NCBI RefSeq assembly: GCF_001661345.1
Contig: NW_017962920.1
Location: forward strand, 484,739-548,738
Length of the DNA: 64,000 bases
Reading direction: 5' to 3'
Source of the DNA: Ascoidea rubescens DSM 1968
Taxonomy: Eukaryota; Ascomycota; Saccharomycetes; Ascoideales; Ascoideaceae
Of this stretch, positions 43,096 through 53,436 are shown piece after piece (within the stretch, counting starts at the first letter, position 1; the number at the start of each line of letters is the position of its first letter). The notes beneath the pieces are model-generated. The model was given only the letters and a program-made list of their open reading frames with translations, searched no databases and had not been told where the DNA came from. The position numbers and the translations under genes are program-made.

Positions 43096-44592
43096 TTATT
43101 CACTTTTGTTTAGTAAGTATATACAATTTTGATTATTTTCTTTGCTCTCGCTGATATCAAACAAATGTATCTTGCTTAATTCTGTTATAAAGCCTTTTAG
43201 TTCATTTTGATTTTGATTAGCATCTTTTGGATTATTGTCACTCTTACTTAACAAGTGTCGCTCTTTAGCAATTCTCATATATAACTCATAATTACTTTGT
43301 GTATTCTTTAGATCCTCAATTTCTTTGGATTTTTCAACCAATAAATTGATATTTTCATAAAATTTTGGTACTAAATTGTAGTTTAATTGTATTAGTAAAA
43401 GTTTTAAATCCCTCTTATTTTCGATTAAGTAATTGTTAATTAGTTTACTGAACTTATCAAATTCAATATTTTTATCATTTTTATCATTTTTATCATTTTC
43501 ACCATTTTCATTATTTTTATTGTTTTCATTATTTTCAACATTTTCAACATTTTCGTTATTTTTTTCTTCAAAATTAATTGAAATCAAGTAAAAATTATTC
43601 ATTAATTTTTTAATTTCTTCATGATTGAAATCATTGTTTTGAGATAAATCATTATTCATTTCTCTTCTTTTCATAATCTTTTTATTAATTATCAACTTAT
43701 AAATTTCATTTGTATTATTAATATCGAGATCATCAGTTCCTTTTTGAAAAAATTGTTTTAAACTTGAATAAGTAATAAATTTTTGGTTATAATTTCTAAA
43801 ATGTGAAAATGAATTATATAAAGATGCGAGTGCAAAAATGTATTCATCTAATTTAAAAAAATTGTAATTTTTCAAATTTTTAAATGCTTGATCATTTTTA
43901 AAGATATCAATTAACCTTGAAAATGATAAATCAGATAGGTTTTTGGATTTATCTTCAAGTAGTATTAATATCGAAGATGCATTTAGTATATTTAAATAGT
44001 CTTGAAAAAGGTCTATGTTTGTGAAAGATTTTTGGTTGTTAAAAGAAGTTTTTAGGATTTTATAATTCAAATGATTTAATGAGTTTATGTTTAAGCTATT
44101 GATCAACTCTATGTTATTAAAAGAGTTTAATAATTCCAATCTAGTAGATATTATATCTAGATGGTTATTTTTTTTAGTGGAAATAAAGGTGTTATTAGGA
44201 GTATAATTTGATTTATTAGATTTGGGAGTGGGCAAAATCTTTTTACTATTTTTGTTATGATATAGAAAAGAAGGTAGAAGGATTGCCTTTTCGCAATTAT
44301 CCAAGGGTAAGTTTAGATTATCCAAGAGATTTAATTTTTTAGATACATTTTCTGATACTGTGGAAGTAATAAGTATTTGTGTGTTTTTGGATTCAGAGGA
44401 TTTATATTTTGTATCTGAGTTATATTTAGAGGACAAATATTGATCAATAAATAAAAGTTTTCTTAGGTTATTCTTCTGAGAAATATCCAATTGTTGTTGA
44501 ATTTTTTGAGTAATGGAAGGTAGTTCTGGAGAGGTATCGCCGATTAAAGTTTGAAGAGTTTTAGCAATATTCTGTGAGTTTTTTCTAAACAT
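43096..44592 (-). CDS. Orphan protein, 498 residues, possibly mitochondrial
   Basis: I do not recognise this gene. The frame is intact from an ATG and has a protein-like, mostly helical composition. The N-terminus (MFRKNSQNIAKTLQTLIG) is basic and amphipathic with no acidic residue in the first 18, compatible with a mitochondrial presequence. An Asn/Glu/Lys low-complexity run (ENVENNENNKNN and following, about 350-380) is encoded by ATTTTC-type tandem repeats at 43465-43565. No membrane segment or catalytic motif is visible. It may be a fast-evolving mitochondrial expression factor, but this is a guess. Confidence 0.75.
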   Translation of the reverse strand: MFRKNSQNIAKTLQTLIGDTSPELPSITQKIQQQLDISQKNNLRKLLFIDQYLSSKYNSDTKYKSSESKNTQILITSTVSENVSKKLNLLDNLNLPLDNCEKAILLPSFLYHNKNSKKILPTPKSNKSNYTPNNTFISTKKNNHLDIISTRLELLNSFNNIELINSLNINSLNHLNYKILKTSFNNQKSFTNIDLFQDYLNILNASSILILLEDKSKNLSDLSFSRLIDIFKNDQAFKNLKNYNFFKLDEYIFALASLYNSFSHFRNYNQKFITYSSLKQFFQKGTDDLDINNTNEIYKLIINKKIMKRREMNNDLSQNNDFNHEEIKKLMNNFYLISINFEEKNNENVENVENNENNKNNENGENDKNDKNDKNIEFDKFSKLINNYLIENKRDLKLLLIQLNYNLVPKFYENINLLVEKSKEIEDLKNTQSNYELYMRIAKERHLLSKSDNNPKDANQNQNELKGFITELSKIHLFDISESKENNQNCIYLLNKSE

Positions 44593-44954
44593 TTTCCTCT
44601 TTATTTAATATAATTTAATCTGATTCAAAAATATTTTAAGATATTTTAAGATATTTTAAGATGTTTTTTGCTGTCTGATATGAAACTTCTGTTTCTAGAG
44701 GGTTTTAATTTTTTAATTTTTTAATTAATTTGAGATGAATGATATCATGTGATATAAACCTGTTTTAAGTGTATTGAAATTGCTGTTTTATCAGGATATA
44801 ATGGGAATAATATAAGTGTTTATTGAATATTTATTGAGTGTTTATTGAATGTTTATTGAATATTGGCTTTAAGTATGTAATGAGTTATATAGATGTGTGT
44901 GTGTGTGTATGTATGTGTATGTGTTTTGGGTTTTTTATTAATATTTAATATCTC
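44593..44954. other. Intergenic with short tandem repeats
   Basis: About three copies of an 11-mer (ATATTTTAAGA) at 44627-44660 lie just upstream of the orphan gene. Several TTTATTGAATG-like repeats follow at 44815-44860 and a GT-rich run at 44895-44930. No gene is visible. Confidence 0.7.
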
Positions 44955-46049
44955 TTATTGGACAAAATTAGGATGGTTTAATTGTTCAGGTACGATATTC
45001 TGAACTTTGCCAGTGCTTAAGTAATGGTAAATATTTTGAATGACACATTCTTCCATCCCAGCTATTGCTTCATAAGTGTGGGTACCCATATGAGGAGTTG
45101 CGATAACCTGGGGCAAGTCAATTAGTTCTTGAGAAGCTAGAGGTTCGTTTTCAAAGACGTCTGTTCCAAAGGAGGATATTTTACCTGATTTAAGGTATTT
45201 CAATAGATGTGATTCATTAATGATACCGCCTCTGGAGGTGTTGATGATGACGACGTTGTCCTTCATTTTAAGGATATTTTCTTGGTTGATGATATGGAAA
45301 GTTGAATCGTTTAGTGGTATATTAAGAGAGATGACATCGCTTTGAGATAGTAGATCGTTAAAGGATACGTAGGATAAATCTAGGGATTTGTTTTGGTTGA
45401 TAAAGGACAAGTCTTTTTCTTCTTGTTGAGATAGTTTTGATCTGTTGTAGTAGATAACTTTTTTGAAGTTTAGAGGTTTAACTCTTTCCAAGATCTCTTT
45501 GCCTATTCCACCCAAACCAAGGATACCTAAGGTCTGGTTGTTTGGGTTATGGCCAATTGGAGCACCAGCACAAATTTGATTTTTCCATAGACCTTTATTG
45601 AGATTAACTCTGCCATTGTAGAAGTTTCTCATTGCACCGATTAGGAGGTAAAGATGAGTATCGGCAGTTGAGGGATTATTCAAGATGGGGACATTCGATA
45701 GCTGTATTTTTCTTTCGATTAGAGATGAAGTATCGATTAAATCATAGCCGGCACCAGCATGGCAAATAATTTTCAAGCCTTTGGGAAAAACCGATATGAT
45801 TTCACGATCAAACTTGGTGCTGAGATAGGTTCTGGCGATGATCTGGGTCCTTTGGAATAACTTGTTTGTTTTGAAATAGCTTATGAGCTTGGCCTTGTCC
45901 TTGTTGAAGGATTCATCCAATTGAATGATATAAGAGGTGTTTGATAGTTTGTTCCATGAATCAGTAGAGAATCTGAAGGGGGGAAATTGGAGAATAATTG
46001 GCAAAGCTGGGTCCAATTCACGATCAACGTTGTCGCAGTGCAAGAACAT
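44955..46049 (-). CDS. D-isomer 2-hydroxyacid dehydrogenase, glyoxylate/hydroxypyruvate reductase-like (Gor1 family)
   Basis: The protein is an NAD(P)H-dependent reductase of 2-oxo acids. The chosen ATG (MFLHCDNVDRELDP) gives 364 residues, the usual family length. An earlier in-frame ATG at 46289 would add 80 residues with no family resemblance, encoded by GC-rich promoter-like DNA. Visible are HAGAGYDLID, the nucleotide-binding LGILGLGGIGKEI, the catalytic Arg in INTSRGG (about 273), the Asp/Glu region DVFENEPL and the His in TPHMGTHT (about 320). The closest yeast type is Gor1 (glyoxylate reductase), but substrate preference cannot be read from sequence. Confidence 0.88.
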   Translation of the reverse strand: MFLHCDNVDRELDPALPIILQFPPFRFSTDSWNKLSNTSYIIQLDESFNKDKAKLISYFKTNKLFQRTQIIARTYLSTKFDREIISVFPKGLKIICHAGAGYDLIDTSSLIERKIQLSNVPILNNPSTADTHLYLLIGAMRNFYNGRVNLNKGLWKNQICAGAPIGHNPNNQTLGILGLGGIGKEILERVKPLNFKKVIYYNRSKLSQQEEKDLSFINQNKSLDLSYVSFNDLLSQSDVISLNIPLNDSTFHIINQENILKMKDNVVIINTSRGGIINESHLLKYLKSGKISSFGTDVFENEPLASQELIDLPQVIATPHMGTHTYEAIAGMEECVIQNIYHYLSTGKVQNIVPEQLNHPNFVQ

Positions 46050-47517
46050 GTTTGAGAGGTACTCGATGATGAGCAGAGAATATGAGAATACTGTCAAAGA
46101 GAATACTCTATAAGCATCAAAGTGGGTCTTCAGACAACAAGTTGCTGTTGCTGATAGAGTCGATAGAGCCGATATGGTCGATATTGGTGGTACAAATAGT
46201 GCCCGATCGGGAAGTTTGCGATGAGCCGAGCGATGTGGCCAATGGGATGGGTGCCATTCCCAAAAGGGCAGCCCAGAGCAGCAGCTCATTGGGCACTTTC
46301 TCCTGGGCTCTTCAAACAGTGTCTCTTCAAACAATGCCTCTTCAAGCAGTGCCCTCTTATAACAGTGGCTCCTTGAACAGTGACCTCATCACCCAGCTCG
46401 CGAAACGCTCTGAAACTCGTTTTCTGAAACTCGCTTTTTGAACCCAAATTGGTGTTTTGAGCCTGCGGTGAGTTGACATAAAACACACAGCCCCGTCAAA
46501 CAAAGCGGTCTGGTGTAAGTCAATCAGTTCACGTGGTAACATTCACGTTGTGATCACGCGTGTGTCTGTGTGAACGGGTGGTGCCGAGAAGGGAAATCTG
46601 CAGTGGAAACAGCAAAGTGATGAGATGGGCGAAAACAGTCGAAAAGAGAAGACGGGAACAGGAAAGCAAATATAATAAAACACAGAACATGACGAGGAGG
46701 TGCTTAGAAACTGGGCTGATCCAGGGCCTGGGAACAGGAGCTGTGCTGGAGGGCGTGTCTGCACTGGAGGGTGTTTAGGCTATTGTTAGGGAGTTGGTAG
46801 TGGGTATTGAAGAGGTGTAGATGAAGTGCAAATGAAGTGGTAATCAAGTGTTAACATTGGTTCTTCTGGCTTTGGTATTCTGCTACAACATAAAACTGGA
46901 CCTACCCTAGAGTTTATTCTACAGTTTATTTTGTTTCGATCCAGCTTTCTAGTTTTTCCCAATTCAACCGAACTCACCAACTTATAATCCTATTCAGTTT
47001 GATTCAAATCATCCATAACTTCGAATGCAATCTCGATTTTTATTTCTATTCCATTCTCTTTTGTATCTTCAACAATCTCCAGCAATTGTCATTAATTTCC
47101 CTTTTTTTTTTCCTAGTATAAGCTAATTTGGTAAATTCATTTTTCTTTTTAATTTATTGTTGTTTATTATTTTCTTATTTATACCATGATTCCAGCACCA
47201 TTATTTTTTTTTTTTTCGTTTTTATTTTTATTTCAAATTAAAATTAAAATTAAAATTAATCAACTCATTAACTAATTCCTTCTCTTATAGCTTTTTTTTC
47301 CTATAAATATAATCAATTTCAATTAACTTACTCTATCCTTTACCAATAACAAAAAAATCACTTTTAAATTGTCACTCATTAATAAAAAATTACCAATATA
47401 TCAAATCGGTATTAGTATATTACACCGAAAAAGATTCATACTAGTCATTCTAATCAGATTGATTATAATTAGATTTATTATAATCATAACCATAATCATA
47501 ATCACGATTCTTTCAAA
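46050..47517. promoter_or_regulatory. Divergent dehydrogenase / chitinase upstream region
   Basis: The proximal 700 bases on the dehydrogenase side are GC-rich and hold five 15-bp tandem repeats at 46308-46382 and CACGTG at 46530-46535. The chitinase side is AT-rich with a TATAAATA box at 47302-47309, about 210 bp before the chitinase ATG. No gene is visible within. Confidence 0.55.
46308..46382. repeat. Five imperfect 15-bp tandem repeats
   Basis: Units resemble CTCTTCAAACAGTGC with point differences. They lie about 260 bp upstream of the dehydrogenase ATG and outside any supported coding frame. Confidence 0.8.
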
Positions 47518-49446
47518 ATGCTTTCTCTATCCCTTTTACCAATTTCAACATTCATCCTACTCAGCTTGTTCCAACTTTCTAGTGCTGCTTTCGACCTAAA
47601 TGCAAAGGATAACATGATCCTCTTCTGGGGTCAGAATTCAAAATCAACTGATACTTCTCAACAACGTCTTAAATACTACTGCGATCCCAGAAATGTCGAC
47701 ATGGTTATTATATCCTTTATCTCCCAATTCCCCTTTGGCTCCAGCTCAAACGCCCCCACTTTAAACTTTGCAAACGCCTGCGATTCCTCATCTTCTTTCA
47801 ATAATGGCCTCCTAAAATGCGACGAAATAGCTCAAGACATCTCATATTGCCAAAATTTAGGCATTCCCATCTTACTCTCCCTAGGTGGCTCTGCTGGTGG
47901 TGAAAGCTATGGTTTTGATAGCGACGATGAAGCTGCAGAGTTTGCTCTAACCTTATGGAACCTATTTGGCGAGGGTGAAAGTAATACAAGACCCTTTGGC
48001 GATGCTGTAATAGATGGCTTTGATCTAGACATTGAAAACAAAGACCAAACTGGCTATCCAACTCTAGTCTCCGAACTAAGATCCTACTTCAAATCTTCTC
48101 TGAAAAAATATTACATCTCTGCAACTCCTCAATGTCCTTATCCTGATGAATCCCTAGGCGATGTTCTAATCCAATCCGATATAGACTTTGCTTTAATCCA
48201 ATTCTATAACAACTATTGCAACATTGGCACAGACTATTTCAACTTCGATCAATGGGTCCAAAATATCCAAAACTTTAACAATAAAGATATCAAATTATAT
48301 CTAACTCTAGCTGCCGCTGAATCTGCTGCTTCCTTTGGTTACGTTTCCTCAAGCATTGTTGCTCAAACTCTTGATCAAATCAGCTCTTACTCAAGCTTTG
48401 GTGGGGTTTCTCTATGGGATGCTTCTCAAGCTTATACAAATCAGGAAAATGGTCTCAATTTTGTTCAACAAGTTAACGCTTACCTCAAATCAAACCAACA
48501 ATCCCCATCCCAACCTCAATCACAATCTCAACCAACTATCTCATCTGATTACTCCCTCGACTCAACTTCAACTATCACACCACCATCCTCATCCTCATTT
48601 TCACCCATTTCAACTGATAGTATATATTATACTGATGTCGATTCCTCAAATTCAACTCAATACGATGATGGTCAATACGATGGTAGTCAGTACCTCGAAT
48701 ACGATAATGGCCAAATTGATGAATTCGTTGAAAATATTACAACAACAACAACCGCAACACAATATTTTAGCCCATTAAATCCCACTCAAATTTCTTCAAC
48801 CTTAGAAATAACTTTAGAAACTGCTTTGGAAACTGCTTTGGAAACAACTATAGAAACAACCACTACTACAACAATTAACAACAACAACTATAATACCCGA
48901 TATTATCAAAACACCTATCAGTATTCGAATAAACCTTATACATATACTAGAGCTCAAAATTATGCTTCTTTTCGTAATAACCGTGATTATAATGAAAATA
49001 ACAATATTCAAGGATTTGATTCAGGAAATCAAAAAGTAAAAACATTTGTTTCTGCTGTAACCTCGGCCTATGAAGTTATAAAAACTGCCACTGCATATGT
49101 CAGTGTTCCTTGCACAACTACTAAAGCTACTGCTCATCAAACAGTTACTCATTCTCCAACTTTAAGGAAAAGAATTGTTCAAAATGATCAAGTAATTATT
49201 TTGGCTCCAAAGGTATGCACTCTATTAAAAGGATCCGAATTAGCTGACTGTTTGAATGAAAATTTCGATAAAATAAATTTTTCTAAGCCTTGCTTAAATG
49301 GTGCTATATCATGTTCTAATGGAAAATATGCTTTATGTCAATCAGATCAATGGGTTGAATTCAATTGTCCCTTTGGTACCGTTTGCTATGCTTATGAGGA
49401 TTTTGGGGAAGTGACAGTTGGTTGTAATTATAAAATGTTTGACTAA
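47518..49446 (+). CDS. CTS1: Secreted GH18 chitinase with chitin-binding domain (Cts1-like)
   Basis: This is a cell-wall endochitinase of the class III/Cts1 type, which separates mother and daughter cells or remodels septa. The 642-residue precursor has a signal peptide (about 1-23). The GH18 barrel carries LLSLGGSAGG and the catalytic DGFDLDIE (D166, D169, D171, E173). A long Ser/Thr/Gln/Tyr-rich linker suitable for O-mannosylation follows, with TLETALETALETT repeats, and then a C-terminal CBM19-like chitin-binding domain (about 592-642) with the pattern CLNGAISCSNGKYALC ... FNCPFGTVC ... GC. There is no GPI signal. The domain order equals that of S. cerevisiae Cts1. Confidence 0.93.
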   Translation: MLSLSLLPISTFILLSLFQLSSAAFDLNAKDNMILFWGQNSKSTDTSQQRLKYYCDPRNVDMVIISFISQFPFGSSSNAPTLNFANACDSSSSFNNGLLKCDEIAQDISYCQNLGIPILLSLGGSAGGESYGFDSDDEAAEFALTLWNLFGEGESNTRPFGDAVIDGFDLDIENKDQTGYPTLVSELRSYFKSSLKKYYISATPQCPYPDESLGDVLIQSDIDFALIQFYNNYCNIGTDYFNFDQWVQNIQNFNNKDIKLYLTLAAAESAASFGYVSSSIVAQTLDQISSYSSFGGVSLWDASQAYTNQENGLNFVQQVNAYLKSNQQSPSQPQSQSQPTISSDYSLDSTSTITPPSSSSFSPISTDSIYYTDVDSSNSTQYDDGQYDGSQYLEYDNGQIDEFVENITTTTTATQYFSPLNPTQISSTLEITLETALETALETTIETTTTTTINNNNYNTRYYQNTYQYSNKPYTYTRAQNYASFRNNRDYNENNNIQGFDSGNQKVKTFVSAVTSAYEVIKTATAYVSVPCTTTKATAHQTVTHSPTLRKRIVQNDQVIILAPKVCTLLKGSELADCLNENFDKINFSKPCLNGAISCSNGKYALCQSDQWVEFNCPFGTVCYAYEDFGEVTVGCNYKMFD

Positions 49447-49770
49447 AAACTTCTTGGTGTTATTCTTTTCTTTTCTTTTTTTGTAAAGCCCGAGTAAAGT
49501 TTTAATATCTATCATTTTGCTCTCTTCTTATAAAGTTTGGCTTATTATATGATTTGCTGTGTTTGTTTGGCTTATTTTGATTTTATTTATTGTTTAATTT
49601 TTTTTTTCTTTATGCTGGAAAAATTCAATTTTTGGATAAACCTTTTGTTTCAAGTTATGTTTTTTTTAGCTTTTACTCATGATTGATTATTGATTATTTT
49701 TATTTATGTTTATATAAACTGTATATTAGCTTTTATTCTAAAATTATTAATATATTTTTTTTCATTAAGA
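49447..49770. other. Convergent 3' region
   Basis: This AT-rich stretch lies between the 3' ends of the chitinase and EFM7. Nothing is recognised. Confidence 0.6.
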
Positions 49771-50589
49771 TCAAGACCAATTGGGCAATAAGTAGTAAGA
49801 ATAAACTCTTGATCTAATTTCTATTGTTTCTTCTTCTTCTTCAAACATTGGTTTCCAAGTTACAAGGTCAATTTTTTGTGAGATAAAATCATAGGATTTT
49901 GAGAGTTCAAAGAAGTTTAAATCTTTATCTATTAATTTTGGTCTATGAGGAGTGAATACGACAAGACATTTACCATCTTTGCTTAAAAGCTGACGACATG
50001 TTTTAAGCAATTTATGGTGTTCTGTGTGGTTGAAGACTAAATCAGATAGAATAATTAAGTGGAATTTCTCAGTCTGTTTATTATCTTTATTGATGAAATT
50101 CAATAAATCGATTGTGTCATTACCCCAGATATAACCTTTGACAAGAATATTTTGGTTATCTTTGTTATCTTTGTTATCTTTGTTATTTTGATTGTCTTGA
50201 ATTAAATTTTTAACGTTAAATTTGATATTTTCCATTAAATCGAAATCCGGATAATCAGTTATAACAATCTTTTTAGGATTATGATAAGAGCAGATTAAAC
50301 TTGGTAAAGCAGAAGCAGCACCTAATTCAAGAATATTTTTATTTTGAATTAAATGTTCGTTTGAAGGGTTATCTAAAAAGTTGGCAGTGAATATTCCAGC
50401 ATTCCATAGTAAATGGCCCCATAATGGCGAACTACCAATTAATCTCAAATTTAAATCAGAGGGCTGATTCTTTGGAGGATTGATTCTTTTGTAGTTGGCA
50501 AAATGGAAAGGTAGTTGTTTGGGCAAAAATTCTTCAGGTTCCTGAAATAAGTCGCTACCGTTAAGAAAAAACTCATCATCAGAAGACAT
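49771..50589 (-). CDS. EFM7: Protein methyltransferase Efm7 (Nnt1-like), acts on eEF1A
   Basis: This is a class I S-adenosylmethionine methyltransferase. The S. cerevisiae member methylates the N-terminus and Lys2 of elongation factor 1A and was earlier named Nnt1. The 272 residues have DLFQEPEEFLPK at the start, GSSPLWGHLLWNAGIFTANFL, the SAM-binding ILELGAASALPSLI, the acidic VITDYPD and LSDLVFNHTEHHKLL. A lysine/asparagine/aspartate repeat (NNKDNKDNKDNQN) interrupts the middle. The gene is convergent with the chitinase. The 374 bases between its start and the RPS30 stop hold no recognised gene. Confidence 0.9.
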   Translation of the reverse strand: MSSDDEFFLNGSDLFQEPEEFLPKQLPFHFANYKRINPPKNQPSDLNLRLIGSSPLWGHLLWNAGIFTANFLDNPSNEHLIQNKNILELGAASALPSLICSYHNPKKIVITDYPDFDLMENIKFNVKNLIQDNQNNKDNKDNKDNQNILVKGYIWGNDTIDLLNFINKDNKQTEKFHLIILSDLVFNHTEHHKLLKTCRQLLSKDGKCLVVFTPHRPKLIDKDLNFFELSKSYDFISQKIDLVTWKPMFEEEEETIEIRSRVYSYYLLPNWS

Positions 50590-50963
50590 TTTTAAACAAA
50601 AAGGGATCAGTTGTTATAGCTGTAAAACACAATTGATAGGGAAAATAAGTGTAATTGATGGGGATAAAGTGAAAGTGAGAAGACGTTTTCATGACATAAA
50701 GAGAATTATTCCAGAATTATTCAAAACCACCGATTTGGGTTACGGAGATGGGTTTTTTTGGGCTTTAATACAAAATAAGAGATATCGAGCCGTGATAAGC
50801 TGGAAACTAATGCTCAATGGCAAAATGACGCTACAGAGATTACAACGAGTTCATATAAATACAGTTATACTATTAAAATATGAAATTATTATATGATTAT
50901 ATTATTGTACTTTATTGAAAAAAAAATTTACCGCAACAAACCAATATGAAAAATACATTGAAC

Positions 50964-51418
50964 CTATGAAGAAGCTGGAGAAGGATTCATCTTTCTTTTA
51001 CCATTAGTTAAAGTAACATTGACAAATCTTCTAGTGTACAACATTCTCTTACGAGCACGACCTTTTGGAGTCTTTGGTTTTTCAGTTTTGTCAACTTTTG
51101 GAGTTTGAGATTTGACTTTACCAGCACGAGCTAATGATCCATGAACTTTACCCTGTAAAAAAGAAAATAGCAAAGAGTTAGTATTACAATCCAATATAAG
51201 AGCTTCCAAGGCGATACTGGTAAAATAATCAAAGGTTTATATTGATGATGATGATGATAATGGATGGATGGATTGGTGCTGTGACAATATGATTTACTAT
51301 AGGTATTGCCATTGCCATCAGGCTATTATCAACAGATAAGAAGACTGGTGGATCGCACCAATGTTACCGGCGATTAGGATATTAATCAATAGGGACAGGC
51401 AGGAATAGCACATACCAT
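50964..51418 (-). CDS. RPS30: Ribosomal protein eS30 (Rps30; two exons)
   Basis: This is a small-subunit ribosomal protein of 63 residues. Exon 1 is the ATG alone (51418-51416), with the donor GTATGT immediately after the start codon. The 263-nt intron carries TACTAAC and TTTTTTACAG, and exon 2 is 51152-50964. The product reads [20 protein letters not shown] and continues through [13 protein letters not shown] to NPSPASS, almost identical to the yeast protein. The S. cerevisiae RPS30 genes have an intron in the same place, right after the ATG. The fused ubiquitin-like domain found in animals is absent, as in yeasts. Confidence 0.97.
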
Positions 51419-53436
51419 TTTGAAATGTAGTTATTTGACTTAGTAGGATTAGAAGATAATTCCAAGATACAAAGATTACACAACAGAAAAAACTGAAAGG
51501 GATGATTTTGATTATATGATGCTGAGGCAAATGGGAAAAAAAGCAAGAGAAGCACGTGTAAATACACCTAAGCAGCTAACAGAGCCCTATACAGAATCAA
51601 ATGACTGGCACGCTAGGGCAGCAAAGCAATTCAGCGGCTTTTAGTTTCAGAAAGGATATGTGACTGCTTTAACAGTTACATATCACGTGTATAAAACGTA
51701 TTATAAGGTTTCTTTCTGTGGTTATCGGTATATGTGCATCCTGCAAGAAGTGCATTACATGCTGCTATTTCAAATGCCGAGTTGCCGATGCAGAAGATTT
51801 GTGTTTCTTCAATTGTAATCAAATATAATGAAATTTGAAATTTGTGCAGTGGGAGCTGTGAAGAAGCTCCAGTTCTCTTCTGATTGTCCTTATTGGTTGT
51901 GGCCGAGACTTATGATGTGTTCATCACTGCTTTATTTTGCCCAAGGCAAAGACAGTCCGGTCCATTCTCTAGGTGAAATTCATCAAGGCAGACACTTTCC
52001 AATGAGCTGATAGCATTTGCTTATTAAATAACTGGTAATCTCTGGTCAATGTTTCACTACTCGTTCTTTCGGTTTGCCCAGAACCCACACTTGCATCATT
52101 CTTTAAGTAATAATCAATCAGATGCAATTGAAACATAAACAGAATAAAACCATTTTATTGGCCAGACTTCTTTAGCCTTAGAAATAGATAACCTGTTGCT
52201 TTTTTTATTATCAAAACGGTTTCTAACTTTCTCCTATGAAGGTTCATTATTTTAACTTCTTTTTTATCTTCTTACTTCATCAGGTACTTTGATTGGAATT
52301 CATTGGCCAGAAACCTCTTCACTCAGCATAAGGTTGGAGGAAATAGTACCCTGAAACAACTTGAGAAGATCAAATTCTATATTCTAACAAACACATAAAA
52401 GAAATATTTATTTGGACCAATTTTAGAGTTATCTTATTTGCTTGATCAATAATCTTATGGGCAATTATTATGATGCAAAAAGGAAAATTGAAAAATTACC
52501 AAATTTTATCAATCCAAAATCAATTTGAGATCAATTTTCAACTCAACCAACTCTAAAAAAATAAAAAAATTCTCAAAATTTATACTCTGTTTAGTTTTTA
52601 AAGTTGTCCTTGATGCAAATCTTTTGCAATATTTTACAGTATTTTGTGCAATTTTATTACTCGTTCTTTTTAACTCTTGACATCTCAGTGGTAGGAAATA
52701 CTAAAATCGATTCTATTATTGGGTTGTTTGCTCATTTGATTGAGACCAATTATGATCTAAAATTCTGTTTGTTATCAGTAGAGGAAACCGGTTCAATTTT
52801 AACAGTTCTTTTTTTATATTTAATAACTGATATCACAATTACTACAAATCACTATGAATTACTAGTATCAACAAGATTATCGTGCTCTATTTATTCTATA
52901 TCTTGCAATCATATCATCCATAACTATTCTTAACTGATTTGATTTCTTATGTTTATCATGAAAAGTCGTCCAACAGTTTTCATATTTAAGATTGACATTT
53001 CTATCATTTGAACCTCTGACACTCACATTTTTTGTATTCCAGACATTTATCACAGCCTTTTTCATTTTATCTTGGACTTTAATTATTACTGTCATATTAT
53101 ACTATATTATAGTCAATAAAACCCAATTCAAAATAATAATACTAAAAACAATTACAATTACAATTACAATTGCAATTGCAATATATTTACTTCATTTTTC
53201 TTAAAATAGTTTAGATTCTCAACTCAATATAAAAAGAAGGATACTTAAAAACCTCATCCTATCAAACTTTTCCAGATTTTTATAATTTTTATATTAATTT
53301 ACAAAATTTACAATAAAATCACAAATAAACCAACAAAAATCAAAACAAAAATTAGTATTAAAAAAACAAAAAAACGCCTAATTATTTACATTATTTATAA
53401 TACTTATAATACTTATTTATATTTTTAAACAGAAGA
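51419..53436. promoter_or_regulatory. Divergent RPS30 / PIN2-like upstream region (2.0 kb)
   Basis: Upstream of RPS30 there is CACGTG at 51553-51558, with a Tbf1-like AGCCCTA 28 bp beyond it, and a second CACGTG at 51684-51689. Cbf1/Tbf1 control of ribosomal genes is known in some non-Saccharomyces yeasts, so this arrangement is suggestive. The remainder (51750-53436) is AT-rich. Two open frames near 51830 and 52604 lack protein-like features. Confidence 0.5.

Noticed and set aside
46050-46334. N-terminal extension of the hydroxyacid dehydrogenase
   Set aside because: Its frame is open, but the residues are Cys/Trp/His-rich, lack family similarity and derive from a GC-rich repeat-bearing promoter. 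ATG 46049 gives the normal length.
48335-48778. Plus-strand open frame of 147 codons inside the chitinase
   Set aside because: It lies in another frame of the Ser/Thr-rich linker; the chitinase frame is clearly the coding one.
52604-52933. Open frame of 109 codons between RPS30 and the PIN2-like gene
   Set aside because: Its composition is that of AT-rich spacer (Ile/Leu/Tyr/Ser) with no domain and no conserved context.
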